Below are positions 1 to 6,578 of a stretch of DNA of 8,320 nt, one piece after another. The stretch's first letter is position 1, and each line of letters starts with the position of its first letter. Location of the stretch: assembly GCA_021801945.1 (NCBI GenBank), contig JAKABE010000122.1:1-8320 (forward strand). Direction: 5' to 3'. The notes under the pieces were generated by a model. That model was not told the DNA's origin, did no database searches, and worked only from the letters and a program-made list of their open reading frames with translations. The position numbers and the translations under genes were made by a program. This DNA comes from Acidobacteriota bacterium (lineage in GTDB: Bacteria > Acidobacteriota > Terriglobia > Terriglobales > Acidobacteriaceae).

Positions 1-323
1 AACTGCTCGAGATGTCGCCGGCGGATCTCGATGGCGTCGCAACCTTCTACAATCTGATCTTTCGCAAGCCTGTAGGACGACATGTGGTGATGCTCTGCAA
101 CAGCGTAAGCTGCTGGATCATGGGCTACGACAGGCTGTGCGAACACATGACCTCGCGGTTGGGAATTCAGTTCGGAGAGACCACGCCCGACGGTCGGTTC
201 ACGTTGTTGCCCATCGTCTGCCTTGGCGCATGTGATCACGCCCCCACCATGCTGATCGACAATGAACTCCACGCGGATCTCGATCCTGCGCGGATCGACG
301 AAGTACTGGAGGCATACGAGTAA
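1..323 (+). CDS. nuoE: NADH-quinone oxidoreductase subunit E (NuoE), 5'-truncated
   Basis: This is the C-terminal part of the 24-kDa-type subunit of complex I, a cytoplasmic thioredoxin-fold protein that sits on NuoF and carries the off-pathway [2Fe-2S] cluster N1a. The reading frame is open to the window edge (codons begin at base 3) and ends with TAA at 321-323, giving about 106 residues. E. coli NuoE is about 166 residues, so the N-terminal helical part is missing because of the window boundary, not a mutation. Counting from the internal Met at base 12, the four cluster ligands are visible as C29-x4-C34 and C70-x3-C74, the latter within VCLGACDHAP. The blocks GVATFYN and DGRFTLLP also match the family. 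The ATG at base 12 lies inside a conserved block (LLEMSPADLDGVATFY), so it is not the true start. The gene leads directly into nuoF, whose ribosome binding site lies inside its last codons. Confidence 0.97.
   Translation, partial: LLEMSPADLDGVATFYNLIFRKPVGRHVVMLCNSVSCWIMGYDRLCEHMTSRLGIQFGETTPDGRFTLLPIVCLGACDHAPTMLIDNELHADLDPARIDEVLEAYE
308..312 (+). promoter_or_regulatory. Ribosome binding site for nuoF
   Basis: GGAGG lies inside the last codons of nuoE, 13 bases before the GTG at 326. The spacing is somewhat long, but no better start codon lies nearby in the nuoF frame. It supports a GTG start coupled to termination of nuoE. Confidence 0.55.
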
Positions 324-325
324 CT

Positions 326-1609
326 GTGGCCCAGGAGAAACCACTGACGGAGGCGATTCCGCTCGATGGACAGGCGCTCAGTCTGCGTGGCTATGAGCAG
401 TCAGGCGGCTACCAGGGCTTACGCAAAGCTCTGCGAGAGATGGCTCCTCAAGCCGTGCAGGAAGAAGTGAAGAAGTCAGGCCTGCGTGGCCGCGGTGGAG
501 CGGGCTTCCCTACCGGGATGAAGTGGAGTTTTGTCCCCATGGGCGCCGATGCGCCCCAGCCCAAATACGTGGTTGCCAACGCCGATGAGATGGAGCCTGG
601 CACCTTCAAGGATCGATATCTGATGGAAGGTAACCCGCACCAGTTGATTGAAGGACTGATCCTGGCCGCCTACGCCATCCAGGCGGATGTGGCGTTCATC
701 TTCATCCGGGGCGAATACAAAGCGGCGCAGGAGCGCCTGACGACGGCGATTGCCGAGGCGTATGCGGCGGGGTACCTGGGAAAGAACATTCTCAAATATG
801 ACTTTGCATTGGAAATGATTCTTCACATCAGCGCGGGCCGCTACATGTGCGGCGAGGAAACCGGGCTGCTGAATGCACTCGAAGGCAAGCGCGCCAATCC
901 GCGGTCCAAGCCGCCGTTTCCCCCTGTAGCGGGACTATGGGGCAAGCCGACGATCATCAACAACGTTGAGACCCTGGTGAATGTGCCACACATTATCACC
1001 AAGGGCTTCGCCTGGTATCAGAGCCTGAGCCGCGGTCGAGATTCCGGCACCAAAATCTACGGCGCCAGTGGAAAGGTCAAGCGGCCGGGTCTGTGGGAGC
1101 TTCCGCTGGGCACACCGCTGCGCGAAATCCTGGAGGAACATGCCGGCGGCATGCGCGATGGCCTGCGTTTTCGCGGAGTGCTTCCCGGCGGCGCATCGAC
1201 GGACTTTCTGGTCGAAGAACATTTCGATGTCCCCATGGATTTCCTTGAAGTCCAGAAGGCCGGGAGCCGTCTCGGCACCGGCACCATGATCGTCCTCGAC
1301 GATCGCACCTGTCCGGTGGGAATGACTTCAAATCTGATTCATTTTTTCGCCCAGGAGTCCTGCGGTTGGTGCACGCCATGCTGGAGCGGCCTGAACTGGG
1401 CAAAGCAAATTCTCGCCGCAATGGAGGAAGGGCGGGGGCAGCCTGGCGATCTGGACAAGCTTCAATTTCAGACGAAGTTCCTTGCCCCGGGAAACACCTT
1501 TTGTGCGCTGGCGCCAGGCGCCGCAGAGCCGCTTCAGAGCGCATTGAAATATTTCCACGAAGATTTCGAAACACATATTCGCGAGCACCGTTGTCCCTGG
1601 AGAGCCTGA
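326..1609 (+). CDS. nuoF: NADH-quinone oxidoreductase subunit F (NuoF), NADH/FMN-binding
   Basis: This is the electron-input subunit of complex I. It binds NADH, holds FMN and passes electrons to [4Fe-4S] cluster N3 in the peripheral arm on the cytoplasmic side. It has 427 residues against about 445 in E. coli. The glycine-rich nucleotide/flavin loop GRGGAGFPTG is at residues 55-64. The block NADEMEPGTFKDR begins at 85; its E90 corresponds to E. coli E95, known to influence NADH versus NADPH binding. GRYMCGEETG is at 171-180. N3 ligands are C346, C349 and C352 in ESCGWCTPC, plus C393 in FCALAPGAAEP. The start is GTG at 326, two bases after the nuoE stop. An N-terminus here fits the family, and the first internal Met is too far in. 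The stop TGA at 1607-1609 shares one base with the nuoG ATG. The C-terminal tail after the conserved FHEDFETHI block is shorter than in E. coli and ends in a cysteine-containing HRCPWRA. Confidence 0.98.
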   Translation: MAQEKPLTEAIPLDGQALSLRGYEQSGGYQGLRKALREMAPQAVQEEVKKSGLRGRGGAGFPTGMKWSFVPMGADAPQPKYVVANADEMEPGTFKDRYLMEGNPHQLIEGLILAAYAIQADVAFIFIRGEYKAAQERLTTAIAEAYAAGYLGKNILKYDFALEMILHISAGRYMCGEETGLLNALEGKRANPRSKPPFPPVAGLWGKPTIINNVETLVNVPHIITKGFAWYQSLSRGRDSGTKIYGASGKVKRPGLWELPLGTPLREILEEHAGGMRDGLRFRGVLPGGASTDFLVEEHFDVPMDFLEVQKAGSRLGTGTMIVLDDRTCPVGMTSNLIHFFAQESCGWCTPCWSGLNWAKQILAAMEEGRGQPGDLDKLQFQTKFLAPGNTFCALAPGAAEPLQSALKYFHEDFETHIREHRCPWRA

Positions 1610-4266
1610 TGGCCACGATCTACATTGACGGCAAGCCCCACGAAGCCGATCCGCAGCAAAACCTGCTGCACGTCTGCCTTTCGCTCGGCTTCGATCTGCC
1701 GTACTTTTGCTGGCATCCAGCTTTGAACTCGGTGGGCGCGTGCCGCCAGTGCGCCATCAAGCAATTCAAAGATGAAACGGATAAACGGGGCCGGCTTGTG
1801 ATGGCATGCATGACGCCGGCCGCGCCTGATACACGGATCTCCCTTCTCGATCCGGAAGCGGTGGCTTTCCGAGCGGGGATTATCGAAGGCATGATGCTGA
1901 GCCATCCTCATGACTGCCCAGTTTGCGATGAGGGCGGCGAGTGCCACCTGCAGGACATGACGGTGATGACGGGCCATGACTACCGCCGAGCCCAGTTTCC
2001 AAAGCGCACATTTCGGAATCAGGATCTGGGTCCGTTTCTTAATCACGAGATGAACCGGTGCATTCAGTGCTATCGCTGCGTGCGCTTCTATCGAAATTAT
2101 GCCGGCGGAAACGACCTGAACGCCTTCAGCCTTAACAATAAGGTCTATTTCGGACGCAATGAAGACGGCGTTCTTGAGAATGAGTTTGCGGGTAATCTCG
2201 TCGAGGTTTGTCCCACGGGCGTCTTTACTGACCGCACGCTGCGCCAGCACTACACACGCAAGTGGGATCTGAGAATGGCGCCCTCCATCTGTGGACATTG
2301 CGGCTCTGGATGCAACGTGACGATAGGGGAACGGTACGGTGGGCTTCGCCGGGTTGTGAACCGCTTCAACGGCGAGGTAAATGGCTACTTCCTTTGCGAC
2401 CGGGGCCGCTTCGGCTATGAGTTTGTGAACAGCCCGAACAGAATCCGCACGGCGCAACTGGACGGAGAAGAGATTTCCAGCGAAGCGGCGGAGCGGGAAC
2501 TCCAAGACCTCGCCTCCAACCGGGATCGGCTGATCGGGATAGGATCGCCGCGAGCGTCCCTTGAAGCCAACTTTGCGCTCCGGCAACTCGTCGGCACAGA
2601 TCGGTTCTTTGCCGGAGTTGAAAGCAAAGAGTGGGTGCTCATTAGGGCTATGATCGACATCCTCAAGCGAAGTCCTGCACGTTCTCCTTCCTTAAACGAA
2701 ATAGAGCACTCCGACGCCGTGCTGATCCTGGGCGAGGATGTAACCAACTCGGCGCCGCGGATGGCGCTGGGCCTGCGCCAATCCGTTCGCCAGCGGTCCT
2801 TCGAAATCGCCAAAAGATTGCGCGTCCCGCTGTGGATGGACGATGCGGTTCGGGAAGTCGCGCAAGACCAGCGAGGGCCGCTCTTCATCTCCGCACCTTT
2901 CCCTACGCGCCTGGACGATATAGCCGCTCTTACGTATCGCGCAGCACCAGACGATGCAGCGCGTCTTGGCTTCGCGGTGGCGCACGAGATCGATGCGAAT
3001 GCACCAGAAGTAGCCGGGTTGCATCAGGAAGTGCGTGCCATGGCTCGTGTCATTGCGGATGCACTGAGGAGCGCACAGCGCCCCCTGGTGGTAGCCGGGC
3101 CGAGTTGCCGCAGCCTCGCGGTGATAGAAGCTGCAGCCAATGTGGCGAAAGTGCTTTGCGATTCCGGAGCGTCGGCAAAGCTCAGTCTCATCACCCCAGA
3201 ATGCAACAGCTTCGGACTGGCTCTGCTGGGCGCGCGCCCGCTCGACGAAGCTCTGCCTTTGTGCGCAAGCGTTCAGACGATGATCGTGCTGGAGAATGAC
3301 CTATATCGTCGTCTTGCGACAAAGAAGGCAGATGCCTTTCTCGAATCCGCTGCACGCGTTATCGCTCTCGATCATCTCGCAAACTCAACCACGGCGAAGG
3401 CAGGCCTGATGATCCCCGCCGCCACCATTGCAGAATCCGACGGCACGCTGGTCAGCAATGAAGGCCGGGCGCAGCGCTATTTTTCGGTATTTCCGCACCG
3501 GACGGACATCCGCGAAAGCTGGCGCTGGTTGCGCCAGCCGCAATGGTCTTCGCTTGATGACGTGCTGGCTGATCTCGCGAAGGAAGTGCCTCAACTGGCT
3601 GCCGTTGCTGATGCCGCGCCGACCTCGAAGTTCCGCACGGCTGGCGCGAAGGTTCCGCGCGAGCCGCATCGCGCAAGCGGGCGCACGGCGATGACAGCGA
3701 ATCTCACCGTTGTCGAGCCGAAGCCTCCTGAAGATCCGGACTCGGCGCTCTCCTACACCATGGAAGGCGCGCCTCTCCAGCCTCCGGGCGCGCTGCAGCC
3801 CTTCTTCTGGTCGCCCGGTTGGAACTCAATTCAGTCCGTCAACAAGTTCCAAAGCGAGATTGGTGCGGCGCTGAGACCGGGAGATCCAGGAGTTCGCCTG
3901 ATCGAGCCATCGGGCAAGGGCGACTACTTCACACGAATTCCCGGCCATTTCGCACGGCACGAACGGGAATGGCTGGTGATTCCCATCGAGCATATCTTCG
4001 GTTCTGAAGAACTCAGCCGCCATGCTCCCGCCGTCGCGAAGCTAGCATTCGCGCCGTATCTGGCTTTGAATGCAGACGATGCCGCGAGTCTTGGCGTGAA
4101 GGATCATGCCGGTGAAGTGAAAATTGAGCTGGGCGGTGAAATTCAGCGTTTGCCGGTGAGAGTACTACCGGACCTGCCTGCGGGGATTGCCGGTATTCCG
4201 GACGGCCTGCCCGCCGCTTTCGGTGAGGAACTTCCTGCCTGGCGCCGGATCGAGGGGGCACGATGA
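1609..4266 (+). CDS. nuoG: NADH-quinone oxidoreductase subunit G (NuoG), multi Fe-S subunit
   Basis: This is the largest peripheral-arm subunit and relays electrons from NuoF towards NuoI. It has 885 residues against about 908 in E. coli. The N-terminal [2Fe-2S] domain has N1b ligands C34, C45, C48 and C67. The N5 ligands are H99, C103, C106 and C112 ([14 protein letters not shown]). The N4 ligands are C151, C154, C157 and C201 ([10 protein letters not shown], then VEVCPTGVF). The extra off-path cluster N7 is present, with C228, C231, C235 and C263. The rest resembles the molybdopterin oxidoreductase fold that complex I keeps without a molybdenum cofactor. Typical stretches are [23 protein letters not shown] and [18 protein letters not shown], and a C-terminal part with [12 protein letters not shown] from residue 684. 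The ATG at 1609 is chosen because MATIYIDGK matches the E. coli N-terminus and GGAGAG lies at 1599-1604. The frame is open further upstream only inside nuoF. It overlaps nuoH by four bases (ATGA). Confidence 0.98.
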   Translation: MATIYIDGKPHEADPQQNLLHVCLSLGFDLPYFCWHPALNSVGACRQCAIKQFKDETDKRGRLVMACMTPAAPDTRISLLDPEAVAFRAGIIEGMMLSHPHDCPVCDEGGECHLQDMTVMTGHDYRRAQFPKRTFRNQDLGPFLNHEMNRCIQCYRCVRFYRNYAGGNDLNAFSLNNKVYFGRNEDGVLENEFAGNLVEVCPTGVFTDRTLRQHYTRKWDLRMAPSICGHCGSGCNVTIGERYGGLRRVVNRFNGEVNGYFLCDRGRFGYEFVNSPNRIRTAQLDGEEISSEAAERELQDLASNRDRLIGIGSPRASLEANFALRQLVGTDRFFAGVESKEWVLIRAMIDILKRSPARSPSLNEIEHSDAVLILGEDVTNSAPRMALGLRQSVRQRSFEIAKRLRVPLWMDDAVREVAQDQRGPLFISAPFPTRLDDIAALTYRAAPDDAARLGFAVAHEIDANAPEVAGLHQEVRAMARVIADALRSAQRPLVVAGPSCRSLAVIEAAANVAKVLCDSGASAKLSLITPECNSFGLALLGARPLDEALPLCASVQTMIVLENDLYRRLATKKADAFLESAARVIALDHLANSTTAKAGLMIPAATIAESDGTLVSNEGRAQRYFSVFPHRTDIRESWRWLRQPQWSSLDDVLADLAKEVPQLAAVADAAPTSKFRTAGAKVPREPHRASGRTAMTANLTVVEPKPPEDPDSALSYTMEGAPLQPPGALQPFFWSPGWNSIQSVNKFQSEIGAALRPGDPGVRLIEPSGKGDYFTRIPGHFARHEREWLVIPIEHIFGSEELSRHAPAVAKLAFAPYLALNADDAASLGVKDHAGEVKIELGGEIQRLPVRVLPDLPAGIAGIPDGLPAAFGEELPAWRRIEGAR
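4253..4258 (+). promoter_or_regulatory. Ribosome binding site for nuoH
   Basis: AGGGGG in the last codons of nuoG precedes two adjacent ATG codons of nuoH. The spacer is 4 bases to the ATG at 4263 and 7 bases to the ATG at 4266. On spacing the second ATG is slightly favoured, which would remove one Met from NuoH. Confidence 0.6.
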
Positions 4267-5213
4267 TGAGTCCTCATCCCATTGTGTCGATCATCGGCGT
4301 CCTGATTGTGGCGCTCAGCCTCTCCGCGTTTCTTATTTGGATGGAACGCCGGCTATTGGCGCTCTGGCAGGATCGCTACGGCCCCAATCGCGTCGGGCCT
4401 TTCGGACTGCTGCAAGTCGTCGCCGACATGATCAAGATCTTCACGAAAGAAGATTGGATACCACCTTTCGCCGACAAAGGTGTCTTCATCATCGCGCCCG
4501 CCATCATCATGGTCACGGTGTTGATGTCCTTCGCGGTGCTTCCGGTCGCTCCAGGAATCGTCGTTTCCGACCTGAATATCGGTCTGCTCTTCTTTCTAGG
4601 CATGTCCTCGCTCGGCGTTTACAGTATCGTGCTGGCGGGTTGGGCGTCCGGGAACAAGTACTCGCTACTGGGCGGGCTCCGTGCGGCGGCGCAGATGATC
4701 AGCTATGAAGTCTTTATGGGGCTGTCCCTGATGGGAGTCGTGCTTTTAGCTGGCACCTTCAACCTCACAGCCATCGTGGAGGCACAGCATCGCCTCTGGT
4801 ACGTAGTTCCACAGTTCGTCGGTTTCATCCTCTTCCTTATCGCAGGCGTTGCCGAGGCGCGGCGGCTGCCCTTTGATCTCCCCGAGGCTGAAGCGGAACT
4901 GGTCGCTGGCTTTCACTCCGAGTATTCCGGCATGAAGTTTGGCATGTTCTTCGTTGGAGAGTACTTGGGAATCACCCTGATCTCATCGATGATAACTGTG
5001 CTCTTTCTGGGTGGATGGATGGGACCCTGGCTGCCGCCGATCGTGTGGTTCCTGATCAAGGTCTTTGCTTTTCTCTGCTTCTTCATTCTGCTACGGGCTT
5101 CGCTTCCCAGGCTGCGCTTCGATCAACTTATGTCTCTCGGGTGGAAGGTGATGTTCCCTCTGGCGCTGGCCAACCTCCTCGTCACCGGCGCACTTGTCGT
5201 GGCAAAGGCCTGA
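4263..5213 (+). CDS. nuoH: NADH-quinone oxidoreductase subunit H (NuoH), quinone-site membrane subunit
   Basis: This inner-membrane subunit (ND1 homologue) joins the peripheral and membrane arms and lines the quinone cavity and the first part of the charge-transfer path. It has 316 residues (E. coli about 325) with roughly eight hydrophobic segments. Signature blocks are [20 protein letters not shown] at residues 27-46, [17 protein letters not shown] (55-71), DLNIGLLFF (103-111), [20 protein letters not shown] (131-150), and the acidic loop [20 protein letters not shown] (203-222), followed by GMKFG. This loop between membrane helices carries conserved glutamates close to the quinone tunnel. 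Its sequence is closer to the general bacterial and mitochondrial consensus than to E. coli, which has HPFDQPEAEQELADGY there. The start codon overlaps the nuoG stop (ATGA), implying coupled translation. A second ATG at 4266 is an alternative start. Confidence 0.98.
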   Translation: MMSPHPIVSIIGVLIVALSLSAFLIWMERRLLALWQDRYGPNRVGPFGLLQVVADMIKIFTKEDWIPPFADKGVFIIAPAIIMVTVLMSFAVLPVAPGIVVSDLNIGLLFFLGMSSLGVYSIVLAGWASGNKYSLLGGLRAAAQMISYEVFMGLSLMGVVLLAGTFNLTAIVEAQHRLWYVVPQFVGFILFLIAGVAEARRLPFDLPEAEAELVAGFHSEYSGMKFGMFFVGEYLGITLISSMITVLFLGGWMGPWLPPIVWFLIKVFAFLCFFILLRASLPRLRFDQLMSLGWKVMFPLALANLLVTGALVVAKA

Positions 5214-5218
5214 GGGAG

Positions 5219-5225
5219 AAAGGAG
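5219..5225 (+). promoter_or_regulatory. Ribosome binding site for nuoI
   Basis: AAAGGAG lies in the 21-base gap between nuoH and nuoI, the only real intergenic gap in the window, with 9 bases to the ATG at 5235. An ATG at 5230 is out of frame with NuoI and is ignored. The gap has no room for a promoter or terminator. Confidence 0.75.
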
Positions 5226-5234
5226 TTTGATGCG

Positions 5235-5750
5235 ATGCTGAGCGTGCTTCGAACGATTTGGAACGTCTTTCTGCACACCTTTCGCCGTCGCGTCACGATT
5301 CAGTATCCGGACGAGAAGCCGTACCTCACGCCGCGCACGCGAGGCCGCATTGTTCTCTCGCGCGACCCGGACGGAGGCGAGCGCTGCGTGGCTTGCTACC
5401 TTTGTGCCGCTGTTTGTCCGGTAGACTGCATCGCCTTGCAGGCCACGGAGGATGAGAACGGGCGACGCTATCCGGAATTCTTCCGCATCAATTTCTCGCG
5501 CTGCATCTTTTGCGGGCTTTGCGAGGATGCCTGCCCGACTTATGCGATTCAGCTTACTCCGGATTTTGAAATGTCGGAGTACAACCGCCAGAGCCTGGTT
5601 TACGAGAAAAACGATCTGCTGATCGATGGACCGGGCAAGTATCCCGGATATAACTTCTGGCGGGTTTCCGGAGTCGAGATCGGCGGTAAAGACAAGGGCG
5701 AGGCGGAGAATGAGGCTCCGCCGACAGACGTCTACAGGTTGATGCCATGA
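5235..5750 (+). CDS. nuoI: NADH-quinone oxidoreductase subunit I (NuoI), 2x[4Fe-4S] ferredoxin-like
   Basis: This peripheral-arm subunit (TYKY homologue) holds clusters N6a and N6b and hands electrons from NuoG to the terminal N2 cluster in NuoB. It has 171 residues against about 180 in E. coli. Two classical ferredoxin motifs are present: C51-x2-C54-x2-C57-x3-C61-P and C90-x2-C93-x2-C96-x3-C100-P. An amphipathic N-terminus (residues 1-20) probably lies on the membrane surface. The stretches [32 protein letters not shown] and [10 protein letters not shown], and the tail [11 protein letters not shown], are almost identical to E. coli NuoI; they mark the E. coli-type subunit with its C-terminal extension. 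The start is ATG 5235 with a good ribosome binding site. The stop TGA overlaps the nuoJ ATG by four bases. Confidence 0.98.
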   Translation: MLSVLRTIWNVFLHTFRRRVTIQYPDEKPYLTPRTRGRIVLSRDPDGGERCVACYLCAAVCPVDCIALQATEDENGRRYPEFFRINFSRCIFCGLCEDACPTYAIQLTPDFEMSEYNRQSLVYEKNDLLIDGPGKYPGYNFWRVSGVEIGGKDKGEAENEAPPTDVYRLMP

Positions 5751-6271
5751 CGAGTTTCCTCCAATCCGCTTTCTTCGTCGCCGGAGCTGTGGCGATCCTG
5801 TCCACTGTTCTGGCGATTACTCGTTTAGTCGCGGTCCATGCGCTGCTCTATTTGATCGTTTCACTTCTGGCCGTGGCTGTGGTCTTTTGTACGATGGGTG
5901 CTCCGCTTGTGGCTGCGCTTGAAGTCATCATCTATGCTGGCGCAATCGTGGTGCTCTTTGTCTTTGTGGTGATGATGCTGAACCTGGGCGAACGGGCCCG
6001 GGAGACGGAGCGCCAGTGGCTCGCGGGGCGCGCATGGATCGGACCTGTCCTTCTCTCCGCGCTTCTCCTCGCCGAGGTCGTTTATCTGATCGTTCGCTCG
6101 CCTGCTCCAGGAGCCATTGGCCAGATGGCGACGCCGAAGCAGGTAGGCATGGCACTTTACGGTCCATATCTGCTTGGCGTCGAATTGGCTTCGATGCTGT
6201 TGCTTGGTGCTCTGGTGGGAGCTTGTCACCTCGGGCGGCCATCGTCCACGGGATCGGAGGTGCACAGGTGA
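5747..6271 (+). CDS. nuoJ: NADH-quinone oxidoreductase subunit J (NuoJ), membrane subunit
   Basis: This small inner-membrane subunit (ND6 homologue) packs against NuoK and NuoH. Its third helix contains a pi-bulge implicated in coupling quinone chemistry to proton pumping. It has 174 residues against about 184 in E. coli, with five predicted membrane helices. The blocks [18 protein letters not shown] (from residue 30) and [20 protein letters not shown] (57-76), followed by MLNLGE, are the family signature and nearly match E. coli. [20 protein letters not shown] (138-157) forms the last helix. The C-terminus after that helix is short and lacks the lysine- and glutamate-rich tail of E. coli. 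The start overlaps the nuoI stop as ATGA and has only a weak CAGG upstream, so translation is probably coupled. The stop TGA overlaps the nuoK GTG. Confidence 0.97.
   Translation: MTSFLQSAFFVAGAVAILSTVLAITRLVAVHALLYLIVSLLAVAVVFCTMGAPLVAALEVIIYAGAIVVLFVFVVMMLNLGERARETERQWLAGRAWIGPVLLSALLLAEVVYLIVRSPAPGAIGQMATPKQVGMALYGPYLLGVELASMLLLGALVGACHLGRPSSTGSEVHR
6256..6260 (+). promoter_or_regulatory. Ribosome binding site for nuoK
   Basis: GGAGG lies 7 bases before the GTG at 6268, inside the end of nuoJ. The ideal spacing decides in favour of the GTG start over the ATG at 6283, which has no comparable site. Confidence 0.7.
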
Positions 6272-6576
6272 ACGGCGTTCCGATGGCCTACGGTCTCATT
6301 CTGGCGGGCATCCTCTTCGCTCTCGGCCTCGCCGGACTTCTTCTGCGCCGCAATCTGCTCTTCATTCTCATCTCCATCGAGATCATGCTCAACGGCGCAG
6401 GCGTAGCCTTCGTCGCGGCTGGAAGCCGCTGGGGACAGCCTGACGGTCAGATTATCTTTCTCTTTATCCTTGCCGCGGCGGCCGCGGAAGTGTCAGTCGG
6501 TCTTGGGTTGCTCCTGCGTCACTTTCATCAACGGCAAACACTCGACGCAGATTCAGTCAGCAAAATGAGAGGATAA
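6268..6576 (+). CDS. nuoK: NADH-quinone oxidoreductase subunit K (NuoK), membrane subunit
   Basis: This three-helix inner-membrane subunit (ND4L homologue) lies between NuoJ and the antiporter-like subunits and contributes buried glutamates to the proton path. With the GTG start it has 102 residues, against 100 in E. coli. The two essential membrane glutamates are present: E38 in [13 protein letters not shown] and E74 in [15 protein letters not shown]. They correspond to E. coli E36 and E72. The tail DSVSKMRG closely matches the E. coli end DSVSEMRG. The reading frame is open for about 250 bases further upstream, but that part lies inside nuoJ and encodes an arginine-rich non-membrane sequence, so it is a shadow. 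The GTG at 6268 is preferred for its ribosome binding site and its GTGA overlap with the nuoJ stop. The ATG at 6283 would give a 97-residue protein. Confidence 0.96.
   Translation: MNGVPMAYGLILAGILFALGLAGLLLRRNLLFILISIEIMLNGAGVAFVAAGSRWGQPDGQIIFLFILAAAAAEVSVGLGLLLRHFHQRQTLDADSVSKMRG
6473..6487 (+). repeat. GC-rich palindrome within nuoK
   Basis: CCGCGG-CGG-CCGCGG could form a 6-base-pair stem with a 3-base loop. It encodes part of the alanine run (A69-A73) before the essential E74 in NuoK. It has no following T-run, so it is not a terminator. It is most simply explained by GC-rich alanine codons, and any role in the mRNA is unproven. Confidence 0.4.
6567..6573 (+). promoter_or_regulatory. 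Ribosome binding site for nuoL
   Basis: GAGAGGA, embedded in the last codons of nuoK, lies 5 bases before the ATG at 6579. It supports that start, two bases after the nuoK TAA. Confidence 0.6.
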
Positions 6577-6578
6577 CG

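Noticed and set aside
1366..1608. Upstream extension of the NuoG frame to an ATG at 1366, or a NuoF-NuoG fusion
   Set aside because: The extension is an out-of-frame reading of the end of nuoF. Homology to NuoG begins exactly at MATIYIDG from 1609, and nuoF has its own stop at 1607-1609.
1534..2586. Long antisense open frame (350 codons) opposite nuoG
   Set aside because: It lies entirely opposite the best-conserved Fe-S part of nuoG and the end of nuoF. Its product has no recognisable domain and is explained by codon bias in a GC-rich gene.
2832..3299. Alternative + strand frame inside nuoG
   Set aside because: It is an arginine- and serine-rich shadow of nuoG. NuoG homology continues uninterrupted through this stretch, so there is no frameshift.
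5214..5234. Possible internal promoter or terminator between nuoH and nuoI
   Set aside because: Only 21 bases, fully accounted for by the ribosome binding site; no inverted repeat with a T-run.
6016..6267. Upstream extension of the NuoK frame to 6016
   Set aside because: The added 84 residues are arginine- and serine-rich, overlap the well-conserved nuoJ frame and do not resemble NuoK.
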